Assembly (NCBI RefSeq): GCF_018343535.1
Contig: NZ_JAGYPF010000004.1
Coordinates: 765,666-829,665, forward strand
Source of the DNA: Neobacillus rhizophilus
Lineage (GTDB): Bacteria > Bacillota > Bacilli > Bacillales > Cytobacillaceae
DNA length: 64,000 bases
Reading direction: 5' to 3'
Shown: piece after piece, positions 26,746 through 35,950 of the stretch
Layout of the letters: each line of letters begins with the position of its first letter
Position numbering within the stretch: the first letter of the stretch is position 1
The notes under the pieces: model-generated
What the model was told of the DNA's origin: nothing
Database searches by the model: none
Seen by the model: the letters and a program-made list of their open reading frames with translations, nothing else
Made by a program: the position numbers and the translations under genes

Positions 26746-28176
26746 ATGGCAATTAAGATTGGCACGGAACAGTTTACGGAACGTGTTGATAACGGAATTC
26801 ATGATGATTTCATGCGTGGTGCAGTTGCTTCTGCACAAGACGGGATGAGCATGAAGCGTAAGGCAGCGACAACTGAAGACTTGGGCAATTGGGAGGAATG
26901 GCGCAATCATGGGGAAGAAATCAGGCAGCATGTTCTTAAATATTTGGATTATTACTTAGAGCAATTAAGTGAAAACGTTGCTAAACTTGGCGGGCATGTC
27001 TTTTTCGCCCAGACAAAGGAAGAAGCGAATGAATACATCAGAAGTGTTGTGCAAAAGAAAAAAGCAAAAAAAATTGTGAAATCAAAATCGATGATGACTG
27101 AAGAAATAAGCTTGAATCCAATGCTGGAAGAGGAGGGCTGTGAGGTTGTTGAAACAGATCTCGGTGAATACATACTTCAGCTTGATGAGCATGATCCGCC
27201 ATCCCATATTGTAGCACCGGCATTGCATAAAAATCGAGAGCAGGTCAGGTTAGTTTTTGAAAAGAAATTAGGATACACGAAATCATCCAATCCTGAAGAA
27301 CTTGCTTATCAGGCACGGGTTACTCTTCGGAAAAAGTTTTTAGCAGCGGATATCGGGATAACTGGCTGTAACTTTGCGGTTGCAGAAACTGGTTCCTTTT
27401 GTTTGGTCACAAATGAAGGAAATGCCGACTTGGTGACCGCACTGCCGAAAACACAAATCACCGTAATGGGAATGGAGCGGCTGGTTCCAACCTTTGAAGA
27501 AATGGAAGTGCTCGTCAGTATGCTAACAAGAAATGCAGTTGGACAAAAACTGACAAGCTACATCACCGTATTGACTGGGCCTAAGGAAGAACTTGATGTT
27601 GACGGACCAGAAGAATTCCATCTGGTCATTGTGGATAACGGCAGATCCAACATTCTTGGTGGTGAATTCCAGTCAGTATTGCAATGTATCCGCTGTGCAG
27701 CATGTATCAATGTATGTCCGGTATATCGTCATATTGGCGGACATTCTTACGGTTCCATTTATCCTGGACCAATCGGTGCCGTTCTTACACCGCTGCTTGG
27801 GGGCTATGATGAATACAAGGAGTTGCCATATGCATCCACCCTTTGCGGTGCCTGTACAGAAGTTTGTCCAGTGAAAATTCCGCTTCACAACCTGCTTCAT
27901 AAACATCGGGAAGTCATTGTAGAAAAGGAAGGTAAAGCACCAGTTTCGGAAAAATTATTAATGAAGGCATTCGGGTTAGGTGCTGCATCACCAACTCTTT
28001 ATAAAATTGGTTCGAAGATCGTCCCTGCTGCAATGTCTCCATTTATCTCAGGGGATAAAATTTCTAAAGGACCAGGACTATTAAAGGCTTGGACGGAAAT
28101 TCGAGATTTTCCGGCACCAAATAAAGAGAGACTCAGAGATTGGTTTAAAAATCGGGAGAAAGGAGAAAAATCATGA
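26746..28176 (+). CDS. lutB: L-lactate utilisation protein LutB (Fe-S, LUD domain)
   Basis: The 476-residue subunit has a LUD domain in its N-terminal two thirds and then two 4Fe-4S sites: CIRCAACINVCP (Cys 314, 317, 320, 324) and CGACTEVCPVKIPLH (Cys 367, 370, 374). It passes electrons from lactate oxidation onward. A GGAGGATT ribosome site precedes the ATG. Its TGA overlaps the lutC ATG (ATGA), so the two are translationally coupled. Confidence 0.96.
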   Translation: MAIKIGTEQFTERVDNGIHDDFMRGAVASAQDGMSMKRKAATTEDLGNWEEWRNHGEEIRQHVLKYLDYYLEQLSENVAKLGGHVFFAQTKEEANEYIRSVVQKKKAKKIVKSKSMMTEEISLNPMLEEEGCEVVETDLGEYILQLDEHDPPSHIVAPALHKNREQVRLVFEKKLGYTKSSNPEELAYQARVTLRKKFLAADIGITGCNFAVAETGSFCLVTNEGNADLVTALPKTQITVMGMERLVPTFEEMEVLVSMLTRNAVGQKLTSYITVLTGPKEELDVDGPEEFHLVIVDNGRSNILGGEFQSVLQCIRCAACINVCPVYRHIGGHSYGSIYPGPIGAVLTPLLGGYDEYKELPYASTLCGACTEVCPVKIPLHNLLHKHREVIVEKEGKAPVSEKLLMKAFGLGAASPTLYKIGSKIVPAAMSPFISGDKISKGPGLLKAWTEIRDFPAPNKERLRDWFKNREKGEKS

Positions 28177-28892
28177 TTGGCACCATCTATAATCGAGATA
28201 AGTTTTTAAATCAAATTGCTAGCCGATTGAACCGTCCGCGGATTTCTGCTCCAATGGAAAGGACGAAATGGAAATATGAGCCTCAGTACGAAATCTATAA
28301 GGATGCTGACCAGTATGAACTGCTGGAGATGTTAAAAGAACATTGTAAAAAAATCCATACGGAGATATTTACCGTTGATTTGGCCGGACTTCCAGAGGTG
28401 GTAAATGAGGTGGTCTCTGAATATGGCGGCGGTCCCGTTGTAACATGGAAGGATGAACGGTTCTCTAAATGGGGTCTTGATTCCCTGATGAAAGAAAAGT
28501 GGCCATCTGAAAATGTTGATGTTTTTGAATGGGATTATACATTATGGGAAGAAAATGTTCATCAGGCTGAGCATGCAAATGTCGGGATCACCATTAGTGA
28601 AATAACGCTTGCTGAGTCTGGAACGGTCGTTTTGTTCAGTGACAAAGACAGGGGAAGAACTGTCAGCTTTTTGCCGAAGACCTCTATTATACTGATTCCC
28701 AAAAGTTCGCTGGTTCCTAGAATGACTCAAGCAGCGGTGAAAATGCGGGAAATGTACCAAAATACAGGACATGTTTCCTCCTGTATCAATTTTATCACGG
28801 GCCCGAGTAACTCAGCTGATATTGAACTGAACCTTGTTGTCGGAGTACATGGTCCGATAAAAGCAACGTATATTGTGATAAATGACATATAA
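28173..28892 (+). CDS. lutC: L-lactate utilisation protein LutC (LUD domain)
   Basis: The 239-residue LUD-domain protein has NVGITISEITLAESGTVVL, then RTVSFLPKTSIILIPKSSLVPR, and ends FITGPSNSADIELNLVVGVHGP, the usual LUD pattern. It completes the lutABC oxidase. It is the last gene of the operon. The start overlaps the stop of lutB, and AAAGGAG lies upstream in lutB. Confidence 0.95.
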   Translation: MIGTIYNRDKFLNQIASRLNRPRISAPMERTKWKYEPQYEIYKDADQYELLEMLKEHCKKIHTEIFTVDLAGLPEVVNEVVSEYGGGPVVTWKDERFSKWGLDSLMKEKWPSENVDVFEWDYTLWEENVHQAEHANVGITISEITLAESGTVVLFSDKDRGRTVSFLPKTSIILIPKSSLVPRMTQAAVKMREMYQNTGHVSSCINFITGPSNSADIELNLVVGVHGPIKATYIVINDI

Positions 28893-29161
28893 GGGGACTA
28901 CTCTAGCAAATCCCTAAAAGGGGTAACGCCGGAATCTCAACTAACAGTCATTTCCTCCAAAAGTGATTTGAAAGAACCTATTATTTATTCATTCTTACTA
29001 TATTTACTGTATAAAAACCATCAATAATCTGTTAATTAAGAAGGTTGCAGGGAATAAAGGTTTTCCAAAATAAAGAATATTTTTTATTGACAGAAAATTG
29101 ACTAAGTTATTATAATTATACTAACAAGATAGACTCTCAATCTATTATTGTAAACAGATCT

Positions 29162-29230
29162 ATGGATGTTCGTAAGATTTTGGAGAGGGGGCTGGTAGCC
29201 CTTGTTGCACAAAGAAGACTAGCTGAAATT
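29162..29230 (+). pseudogene. Fragment of a LutR-like GntR regulator (middle part)
   Basis: Twenty-three codons read MDVRKILERGLVALVAQRR, closely like LDVRKILEKGTVAFAAQRR in lutR (about 24.86-25.58 kb). Nothing in frame on either side continues the match. Confidence 0.6.
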
Positions 29231-29246
29231 ATATTTTTTATAATTA

Positions 29247-29259
29247 GTGATCAGATCAC
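29247..29259. promoter_or_regulatory. Operator-like palindrome 1
   Basis: GTGATCAGATCAC followed by CTAATAACCA; the same longer string with one change lies at 24578 before lutR. Confidence 0.5.
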
Positions 29260-29402
29260 CTAATAACCACATTAATTTAGTTAATTTGCATAGTAATTGT
29301 TATGTTTAAATTCTTTATATCTTCAAATGTCTTCTTAAAAATTAACATAATACCTTGTTTGGATTTTATCGATAAAAAGTGAAATATATTTTTTTGTCCA
29401 AA

Positions 29403-29415
29403 GTGATCAGGTCAC
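29403..29415. promoter_or_regulatory. Operator-like palindrome 2
   Basis: GTGATCAGGTCAC followed by CTAATAACCA; one base off the perfect palindrome. Confidence 0.5.
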
Positions 29416-29639
29416 CTAATAACCATGTTTCGTTCTCGCTGATCACAGTGTTGGGTGAATATTGGAATTAAACCACATATTAAAAAACTAAAAAATATTT
29501 TTTGTATAATTTACAACATATGAATAGTGAAAATAGAAGAATCACACAGACACCAAATCCAGTCGGTAACTTATATAAAGGTGATATCCCGTATAATCGA
29601 CTTCAAAACAGCTGTTATCTAATTTATGCGCTCGATATA

Positions 29640-29652
29640 GTGATCAGATCAC
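29640..29652. promoter_or_regulatory. Operator-like palindrome 3
   Basis: GTGATCAGATCAC, 270 bases before the dehydrogenase gene at 29923. Here the CTAATAACCA tail is replaced by ACGGTTACC. Confidence 0.45.
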
Positions 29653-29687
29653 ACGGTTACCTTATTGATATATTTATTGAGAGTAGT

Positions 29688-29870
29688 GGTCAATTGTGGG
29701 GAATTTAGCAAGCATGTCCCTAATCATTACTGATAGTAAATGTTTGTAAATTCAATAAAGGAGGTGGATACTACTCTAGGTTGAAAAAGATCAATAAATC
29801 TTTAAAAATCTGAGACTGTTTATAACCAAATGGAATTCGATTTAATCCGTTACGATCGGTAACTACGATG
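29688..29870 (+). pseudogene. Second fragment of a LutR-like GntR regulator
   Basis: GTGGGGAATTTAGCAAGC near 29693 copies the first codons of lutR (GTGGGAAATTCAGCAAG) but runs into a stop. Near 29810-29860 comes a further match to the ETAINKMESDLTSI region of LutR (ETVYNQMEFDL). The DNA-binding part is missing. Together with the piece at 29162 it shows that a LutR paralogue once stood here. Confidence 0.55.
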
Positions 29871-29922
29871 CAAAATGGATTGAAGGCAGGTCATAACAAT
29901 ATGAAAATTTGGGGGAATTAAA

Positions 29923-30759
29923 GTGAATAAATTAAAGGTATGTGTTGTGGGTGCAGGAACAATGGGACGCGGCATTGCTCAAGTTTTTGCGGAAGCAAAC
30001 TTTGATGTTTTGCTGATTGATAAAAGTAAAGAACAGCTAACGATAGCATTTCAATATATTAGGAAATATTTGTCTTTTAACTATAACAATACTGAAATTG
30101 AACAAATTATTGCACGTATCTCAACAAGTGAACAAATTGACAGTCAAATTGCTGAATATTCGTTGATTGTGGAAGCGGTTCCGGAGAATCTTGAGTTAAA
30201 GAAACGTATTTTTAGTGAAATTGAACCTTTGGTGCCAGAAGATACGATTCTAGCAACGAATACATCACAAATAAGTGTTACTTCCATTGCTAGTGCTTGT
30301 GAAAATACTTGTAGGGTTTTAGGAATGCATTTTTCTAATCCACCGCATCGTATGGAATTAGTTGAAATTATTCGCGGTTTAAAAACAGATGAGAATACGG
30401 TTGATATGGTAGTAGATATTACAAAGCAAATTGGCAAAAAGCCTTATGTAGTGAACGATGTCCAGGGATTTGTAGTGAGCCGTATCGCGGCAGCTGTAAT
30501 TTCAGAAGGTATAAGAATTTTAGAAGAAGGCGTATGTGATAAAGAAACACTCGATGGAATTGTAAAAACAGGTTTAAATCATCCGATGGGCCCCCTAGAA
30601 TTAGTTGACCATATCGGTCTAGATATATTTTTAATGTTAAGTTCTGACATGTTTGAAGCTTATGGAGACCGGTTTAGAGCATCTCGTACTTTAAAGCAAT
30701 ATGTGGAGGCAGGAATGTTGGGTAAGAAAACAGGAGAAGGGTTTTATAAATACGCATAA
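29923..30759 (+). CDS. 3-hydroxyacyl-CoA dehydrogenase (3-hydroxybutyryl-CoA dehydrogenase type)
   Basis: The 278-residue protein has the NAD motif VVGAGTMGRGIAQVFAEA (8-25), then ATNTSQISVTSIAS and GMHFSNPPHRMELVEIIRG, and ends in a substrate-binding helical domain with HPMGPLELVDHIGLD and GKKTGEGFY. It oxidises a 3-hydroxyacyl-CoA to the 3-ketoacyl-CoA. The GTG start has GGGGGAATTAAA before it. It is the first gene of a five-gene run through the ferredoxin at 33864. The thiolase two genes on would take its product. Confidence 0.93.
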   Translation: MNKLKVCVVGAGTMGRGIAQVFAEANFDVLLIDKSKEQLTIAFQYIRKYLSFNYNNTEIEQIIARISTSEQIDSQIAEYSLIVEAVPENLELKKRIFSEIEPLVPEDTILATNTSQISVTSIASACENTCRVLGMHFSNPPHRMELVEIIRGLKTDENTVDMVVDITKQIGKKPYVVNDVQGFVVSRIAAAVISEGIRILEEGVCDKETLDGIVKTGLNHPMGPLELVDHIGLDIFLMLSSDMFEAYGDRFRASRTLKQYVEAGMLGKKTGEGFYKYA

Positions 30760-30831
30760 CTTCTTAGCCTACATATTCGGAAAGATCTTTTAAATCCATT
30801 AAACTGAATTTTATGAATTGGAGTGATTTGA

Positions 30832-31224
30832 TTGTATAACTTAGAAAAGTTGATCGTCCCTGATTCTCATGACGATAATCTTAAACTGAATTGTTCTTAT
30901 TGTCCTAAATGCGAACGAAAATATTTTCCGTTAAAGGAAATATGCGCTGATTGTTTGGACTCATTGACGAATATTGAGATTAATTCAAATGGCCGCATAT
31001 TTTCCTATACAACCATTCGGACAGATTCACCGTTTTATAAAGCACCATATACACTAGCCTTTGTAGATTTAGATGAGGGAGTCCGTCTACTAGCAAGGGT
31101 AAATGTCGAGAGTCACCAACAACTTGATAGTAACAAACGTGTGAAAGGAGTTCGTACTCCAATCACTACAAAAGATGGAGAAACAATCAACGCATTTGAA
31201 TTCAAGATAATAGAGGAGGTTTAA
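30832..31224 (+). CDS. Zinc-ribbon/OB-fold (DUF35-type) thiolase partner
   Basis: The 130-residue protein has a rubredoxin-like zinc ribbon (CPKCERKYFPLKEICADC, Cys 24, 27, 38 and 41) and a C-terminal OB fold (GRIFSYTTIRTDSPFYKAPY). Such proteins form complexes with thiolases or thiolase-like aldolases and help channel acyl-CoA. The start is TTG with TTGGAGTG before it. The thiolase gene begins two bases after its stop, which fits a tight complex. Confidence 0.9.
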   Translation: MYNLEKLIVPDSHDDNLKLNCSYCPKCERKYFPLKEICADCLDSLTNIEINSNGRIFSYTTIRTDSPFYKAPYTLAFVDLDEGVRLLARVNVESHQQLDSNKRVKGVRTPITTKDGETINAFEFKIIEEV

Positions 31225-31226
31225 AA

Positions 31227-32387
31227 ATGAGAGATGTTGCGGTAATTGGGATGGGAATGACACCATTCGGAAAATTTCCAGAAACACCAATTAGTAAACT
31301 GGGGTACACTGCAATTATTGAAGCTTTGAAAGATAGCGGGATTGAAAAACAAAGAATTGAAGCTGCCTTTATTGGGAGCGTTTACGGGGAAATGGGAATC
31401 GGGCAAAAAATTTTAATGGAAATTGGTTTAACAGGAATCCCTGTAACAAATGTTGAAAATGCCTGCGCAAGTGGTTCAAGTGCATTTAGGGAAGCATGGC
31501 TGCAAGTGTCAATGGGAGCCATAGACGTTGCTTTGGCTGTTGGTATTGAACAATTATCAACAAGTATAAGCGGGCCAATACCCTTAAATTTGGAAGATTA
31601 TGAAGTTAGTCAAGGATTAATTCTACCTGCTCAGTATGCATTAATGAGTCGTAGATATATGGATCGGTACGGCATAACTGAAGAACAACTCGCTCAAGTA
31701 TCGGTCAAGAACCACTATAATGGGACCTTAAATCCAAAATCTCAATATCGTAAAAAAATGACCCTTGAAGAAATTATGTCATCAAGACCAATCGCTGATC
31801 CTATTAAACTATTAGAATGCTGCCCAATTGGTGATGGTGCAGCTGCTGCCATACTAGTGTCAAAGGAATATGCGAAAAAATTAGGAATTTCAAATCCTGT
31901 TTGTGTAAAGTCTTCGGTGCTGATGAGTGGAGATACCGTTTACGAACCTGAAGAAAGCGTTTGGAGTCAAAAGTTAATTAATAAGACTGTTTCTAAAGCC
32001 TATGAAGATGCAGGATTGGGACCTAATGACATTGATTTTGCTGAAGTGCATGATGCATATCCGATCGCAGAGCTTTTAGCTTATGAGGGTCTACAATTTT
32101 GCAAACCTGGTGACAGCGGGAAATTACTTAGTGATGGTGTAACCGAATTAACTGGAGCTAAACCAGTGAATACAAGTGGAGGATTATTGTCCAAAGGTCA
32201 CCCATTAGCAGCGACAGGCGTAGCACAGCTTTATGAGATTTATTTGCAGCTTCATGGAAGAGCAGAAAATAGACAAATAGAGAGAAACGGGAAACTCCCT
32301 CTTGTCGGTGTGGCAGAGACGATGGGAGGAGGAGGTATTTCGAACTTAAGCGGTAACATTTGTTCCATTATTATATTAGCAAGATAA
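31227..32387 (+). CDS. Thiolase family acyltransferase (OB-partner type)
   Basis: The 386-residue thiolase fold has the active cysteine C80 in NVENACASGSSAFREA and the histidine in SKGHPLAATGVAQLYE near residue 325. The second cysteine of degradative thiolases (CxGG near the end) is replaced by ETMGGGGIS, as in the SCPx-like and archaeal-type thiolases that work with DUF35 proteins. It probably cleaves or forms a 3-ketoacyl-CoA. AGAGGAGG lies in the end of the DUF35 gene before it. Confidence 0.9.
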   Translation: MRDVAVIGMGMTPFGKFPETPISKLGYTAIIEALKDSGIEKQRIEAAFIGSVYGEMGIGQKILMEIGLTGIPVTNVENACASGSSAFREAWLQVSMGAIDVALAVGIEQLSTSISGPIPLNLEDYEVSQGLILPAQYALMSRRYMDRYGITEEQLAQVSVKNHYNGTLNPKSQYRKKMTLEEIMSSRPIADPIKLLECCPIGDGAAAAILVSKEYAKKLGISNPVCVKSSVLMSGDTVYEPEESVWSQKLINKTVSKAYEDAGLGPNDIDFAEVHDAYPIAELLAYEGLQFCKPGDSGKLLSDGVTELTGAKPVNTSGGLLSKGHPLAATGVAQLYEIYLQLHGRAENRQIERNGKLPLVGVAETMGGGGISNLSGNICSIIILAR

Positions 32388-32417
32388 AATTAAACCTATT
32401 TTAAGGAGGAATTATTA

Positions 32418-33620
32418 ATGATTGCAATTACTAATGACCTGTTGGATCCTCAAGCTGTAAGTGATCCCTATTCCTATTTTAAACAAATACGTCAAGAAGA
32501 TCCGGTATATTGGAATGATCGCTGGAAAGGATGGATCATCACTAAATATGATGATGTGTATGCACTTTTACAAGATCCTCGAATTTCCGCGGATCGTATT
32601 AGCAAACAAGTAATGGATAAAATGCCGACAGAGGGAAAATATGTTGCTGAAGTAATGAAAAAGTGGATGCCCTTAACCGATCCTCCAAATCACACTCGTA
32701 TTCGCAAGGTATTACAAAAGGCCTTTTCTCCTCGAGTTATCGGGGCAATGAGAGATACAATACAGAATATAGTAAATCAAGCTATAGATGAAATTGAAAA
32801 AAGAGAACGTATAGATATTGTTTCAGACTATGCATTCTCAATTCCGTCAAATGTTCTTTCAGCAATGATGGGGCTGCCATCGGAAGATTTTGACAAAATC
32901 AAAACCTGGACACATGATCTTAATACTTTAGTTTTCATTGATTTATCAGTAAAAGATCGACACATGAAAGCTTTTCTTGCTGTTAAAGAGATGTCGGCTT
33001 ACTTTGAAGAAAAATTCGAAGAAAGAAAAAGAAACCCAGGAACAGATCTTATAAGTTCCCTTATTGAAGCAAATGAAGGAGGGATTTTAAGTCCTGAAGA
33101 ATTAATTGCTCAGAGTATTCTTTTGTTTCAAGCTGGACATGAAACAACGACAGGAATGATTGCTAATAGTTTACTAGCTCTTTTAAAAAACCCAGATCAA
33201 ATGAAATTGTTAAAAGAAAACCCGTCATTAATTAACACAGCTGTAGAGGAGTTTGTTCGTTATGATGGGGCTGCCAAATCAGTGGTTCGAGTTGCTACCG
33301 AAGACATCGAAATTCGTAATAAAGTCATAAAAAAAGGTGAGCGACTACTAATTGTAAATGCATCTGCTAATAGGGATGAGGAAAAGTTTGAAAATCCAGA
33401 TCAATTAGATATTACTCGGGATCCAAATCCTCATCTTGGATTTGGTCATGGAGCTCACTATTGTCTTGGTAATCAATTAGCGCGATTAGAAGTAAGAATT
33501 GCTGTCAGCACCTTTTTGCAAAGAATTAACCATTTAGAATTAGCACATGATCAATTAAGCTGGGAATCGACAATGGTAGGCCGCCTGTTAAAATCACTTG
33601 ATGTTTATATAAAAATATAA
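32418..33620 (+). CDS. Cytochrome P450 monooxygenase
   Basis: The 400-residue class I bacterial P450 has the oxygen-binding AGHETTTG (239-246), the ExxR pair, and the haem loop FGHGAHYCLG with Cys349. It is of the CYP107/109-like soluble type. It would hydroxylate an organic acid or a cyclic substrate that the CoA enzymes next to it break down; the substrate is unknown. GGAGGAAT precedes the ATG. The ferredoxin gene that follows probably supplies electrons. Confidence 0.95.
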   Translation: MIAITNDLLDPQAVSDPYSYFKQIRQEDPVYWNDRWKGWIITKYDDVYALLQDPRISADRISKQVMDKMPTEGKYVAEVMKKWMPLTDPPNHTRIRKVLQKAFSPRVIGAMRDTIQNIVNQAIDEIEKRERIDIVSDYAFSIPSNVLSAMMGLPSEDFDKIKTWTHDLNTLVFIDLSVKDRHMKAFLAVKEMSAYFEEKFEERKRNPGTDLISSLIEANEGGILSPEELIAQSILLFQAGHETTTGMIANSLLALLKNPDQMKLLKENPSLINTAVEEFVRYDGAAKSVVRVATEDIEIRNKVIKKGERLLIVNASANRDEEKFENPDQLDITRDPNPHLGFGHGAHYCLGNQLARLEVRIAVSTFLQRINHLELAHDQLSWESTMVGRLLKSLDVYIKI

Positions 33621-33672
33621 CTAAATTTATATAAAAAACTTTTAATTCTTTCTTGAATGGGGGTAATTCTTC

Positions 33673-33864
33673 ATGAAGGTTACAGTTAATAAAAACGTAT
33701 GTATAGGTAATGGAATGTGTATCGGAATTGTATCAGAAGCTTTTAAATTTGGTGAAGATGGTAAGTCGCAAGCCTATAACACGGATCCCGAATTAGCAGA
33801 TTTAATCCGTGAGGCAGAAGAGAATTGTCCTGTTGGCGCAATAATAATCGAGGAAGATGACTAA
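33673..33864 (+). CDS. Ferredoxin for the P450, [3Fe-4S] type
   Basis: The 63-residue protein has CIGNGMC (Cys 10 and 16) and NCPVGAI (Cys 52). Three cysteines, with a non-cysteine in the middle position of the first motif, is the pattern of [3Fe-4S] ferredoxins that serve P450s. The start and fold (VTVNKNVCIGNGMCIG) match a broken copy at 36869. It ends the P450 operon; no reductase gene is nearby. Confidence 0.93.
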   Translation: MKVTVNKNVCIGNGMCIGIVSEAFKFGEDGKSQAYNTDPELADLIREAEENCPVGAIIIEEDD

Positions 33865-33987
33865 TGGGGGTCTAAATTTTCAGCCTAGGGAGCTATTAGA
33901 ATAACCATGAACATATGTGAACGAACCGTCCTCCGCTTGCAGAAGGGATGAATATCTGGGAATAAGACTTCGGGGAAGTATTTATAT

Positions 33988-34060
33988 GAGGACCAGTGGA
34001 GCAATAGGTTAAGTAGACACACTATTAAACTATATATGTTTATCTGGCACTGGTCCTCGT
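33988..34060 (+). terminator. Long-loop hairpin after the ferredoxin gene
   Basis: GAGGACCAGTG and CACTGGTCCTC form an 11-bp perfect stem with a 49-base loop, followed by GTTTG. It may end the P450 operon. Confidence 0.5.
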
Positions 34061-34143
34061 TTGATTAGATTAATAATACACTCGATACAAACAAATTTTA
34101 CTGCTTTTATACTTTGAGCGAAGCAAAAGGAATGGAAATAAAT

Positions 34144-35109
34144 ATGCTAAATAAATTATATGATCTCGGCAATCGTATTCATCTAATCGACGTATTTGAC
34201 CTAGGATTATCTAATCGTACAGGTACATATGTAATTATTGAGGATGACATTACACTAGTGGAGACCGGTTCTAGCAAGTCTGTGCCTCATATATTAAATG
34301 GATTAAAAGAATTAGACATTGATCCAAGAAATGTGAAAAACATTATAATTACTCATATTCACCTTGACCATTCTGGAGGAGCTGGATTATTATTGCAAGA
34401 CTGTCCGAACGCTACCATTTTTGTTCATCCTAAAGGTGCTCGTCACTTAATTGATCCTTCTAGACTAAAATTGGGAGCAAAAGCAGTTTATGGCGATGAT
34501 TTTAACCGTTTTTTTGAACCAATTCTGCCCGTACCAGAAGAGAAAATCATCATTAAAGAAGATGGCGAAACATTGCAGATTGGTAAGAACCGCGCACTGA
34601 CTTTCTTTGATACTCCGGGTCACAGTGATCACCATTTTTGCATTTTAGATTCAGTTAGTAATGGAATATTTACGGGTGATACACTAGGAATGAACTGCGA
34701 GGTAGTTCTTGCAGACCTTGGGATTAAATTAATTTTACCTTTAACTTCTCCGAATCAATTTAAACCAGATGGAACTCTGCATTCTCTTGAAAGAATAAAA
34801 AAACTTAATGTAGGTCGCATTTATTTTGGACATTTTGGCGTTGCCTCAGATGTAGAAGAAGTGTTTAAACAAATCAAGTCATGGTTACCGCTTTATGTAG
34901 AAATTGGTGAAAAAGCTGTACAACTAAATAAGGACCACACATGGATTGCTGATCAAATGTTTGATCGTATTAAAGGTGAATTAACAAGATTAGGAGTACC
35001 TGATTCGCATCAAATATATGATTACTTACAACTGGAATTACCTATTAGTGCAATGGGTATTGCCGATTATTTCAGCAAAAAAATCGATAAAACTCATCTA
35101 AGGGTTTAG
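34144..35109 (+). CDS. MBL-fold metallo-hydrolase
   Basis: The roughly 321-residue protein has the metal motif THIHLDHSGGAG near residue 75, a histidine in DTPGHSDHHF, GIFTGDTLG, and a C-terminal GHFGVAS. It is of the glyoxalase II-like/DUF group of MBL hydrolases. The reaction is unknown; in this context it may cleave a CoA thioester or lactone. The ATG at 34144 fits AAAAGGA better than the TTG at 34114. It stands between the P450 operon and the LrgAB-like genes. Confidence 0.9.
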   Translation: MLNKLYDLGNRIHLIDVFDLGLSNRTGTYVIIEDDITLVETGSSKSVPHILNGLKELDIDPRNVKNIIITHIHLDHSGGAGLLLQDCPNATIFVHPKGARHLIDPSRLKLGAKAVYGDDFNRFFEPILPVPEEKIIIKEDGETLQIGKNRALTFFDTPGHSDHHFCILDSVSNGIFTGDTLGMNCEVVLADLGIKLILPLTSPNQFKPDGTLHSLERIKKLNVGRIYFGHFGVASDVEEVFKQIKSWLPLYVEIGEKAVQLNKDHTWIADQMFDRIKGELTRLGVPDSHQIYDYLQLELPISAMGIADYFSKKIDKTHLRV

Positions 35110-35545
35110 TAAGACTTCGAAAACAAATTTCTCCTGATTGAGCAGTAGTTCAACAAAAGCGGGATGAACCTTAAGAACGGACATACTTTACGCCTCAATG
35201 GTCTTATAAATTAGAAAACTACCATTTTACAAATTGTGGAGAGTATTCTCTCTTATATCAATATTGTTTTTTATTTATACTAGTCACCTGATCACCGGTT
35301 CATCTCAATCCCACTCAAGTATTAGCTGCACGTTAACTTGCAACTGCAAATGTAAATGTATTAAAAATTTTAGGGGTAAGACTACATTTTATATTTAGTT
35401 ATGGTCATCCATCAAGATTTTCAAAGATTAAAGAGACTGATTAAAGTAAGAAAGGTCGTACACGTACAATTAATATACCAATTATCAGTGATGGTAAAAA
35501 ATTCATAAACAAGCTAAATAATTTATTAATTGGAAGGAAAAGTGT
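35110..35545. other. Spacer with an operator-like site
   Basis: GTCACCTGATCAC at 35283-35295 is the reverse complement of GTGATCAGGTGAC and belongs to the same site family as 29247-29652. The rest is AT-rich. Near 35447-35540 a short frame (GRTRTINIPIISDGKKF) could be the end of a lost gene, unnamed. Confidence 0.4.
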
Positions 35546-35941
35546 ATGAGAATACTTAAATTTTTTCTAATCCCCTTGCAAATCTTGGTGCTTTGTATTT
35601 TTTATTGGCTGGTGCAGCAAGTAGTTGTTTGGATCCATATACCAATTCCAGCGAGTGTATTGGGAATGGTTCTTCTAGCAATTTTATTGATAGCAGATAT
35701 TATTCCACTACATTTTATTGAAGATGGATCTCAATGCTTAATTAAGTTTATGCCCATTATGTTTGTACCTGATGGAGTAGCCTTGTTATATTCCGGAGAT
35801 ATTTTAAAAAATAACGGGGTTATGTTGTTAGTCATGTTTTTGATTTCTACTATATTGGTCATGTCTTTAACAGCTATTACATCCATTTACATGCAGAAGG
35901 ATAAAAAACAAATAAATAATGACCAAAAAGTGGAAGGGTGA
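35546..35941 (+). CDS. lrgA: LrgA/CidA family membrane protein
   Basis: The 131-residue protein has four hydrophobic helices and the family stretch IPIPASVLGMVLLAILL, then FMPIMFVPDGVALLY. LrgA/CidA proteins are holin-like and work with LrgB; in B. subtilis a related pair (PftAB) carries pyruvate. In this acyl-CoA and lactate context a transport role is plausible. GGAAGGAAAAGTG lies before the ATG. LrgB follows 9 bases after the stop. Confidence 0.88.
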   Translation: MRILKFFLIPLQILVLCIFYWLVQQVVVWIHIPIPASVLGMVLLAILLIADIIPLHFIEDGSQCLIKFMPIMFVPDGVALLYSGDILKNNGVMLLVMFLISTILVMSLTAITSIYMQKDKKQINNDQKVEG

Positions 35942-35950
35942 CTGTAAAGA

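Larger units (their letters stand above)
28893..29922. other. Island leader: regulator remnants and operator-like sites
   Basis: This 1-kb gap has no intact gene. It holds two remnants of a LutR-like gene and three palindromes: GTGATCAGATCAC at 29247-29259, GTGATCAGGTCAC at 29403-29415 and GTGATCAGATCAC at 29640-29652. The first two are followed by CTAATAACCA. They probably served a GntR-type repressor of the genes that begin at 29923. Confidence 0.6.

Noticed and set aside
29502..29708. 68-codon frame in the island leader
   Set aside because: It runs through an operator-like palindrome and the start of the regulator remnant, and has no ribosome site.
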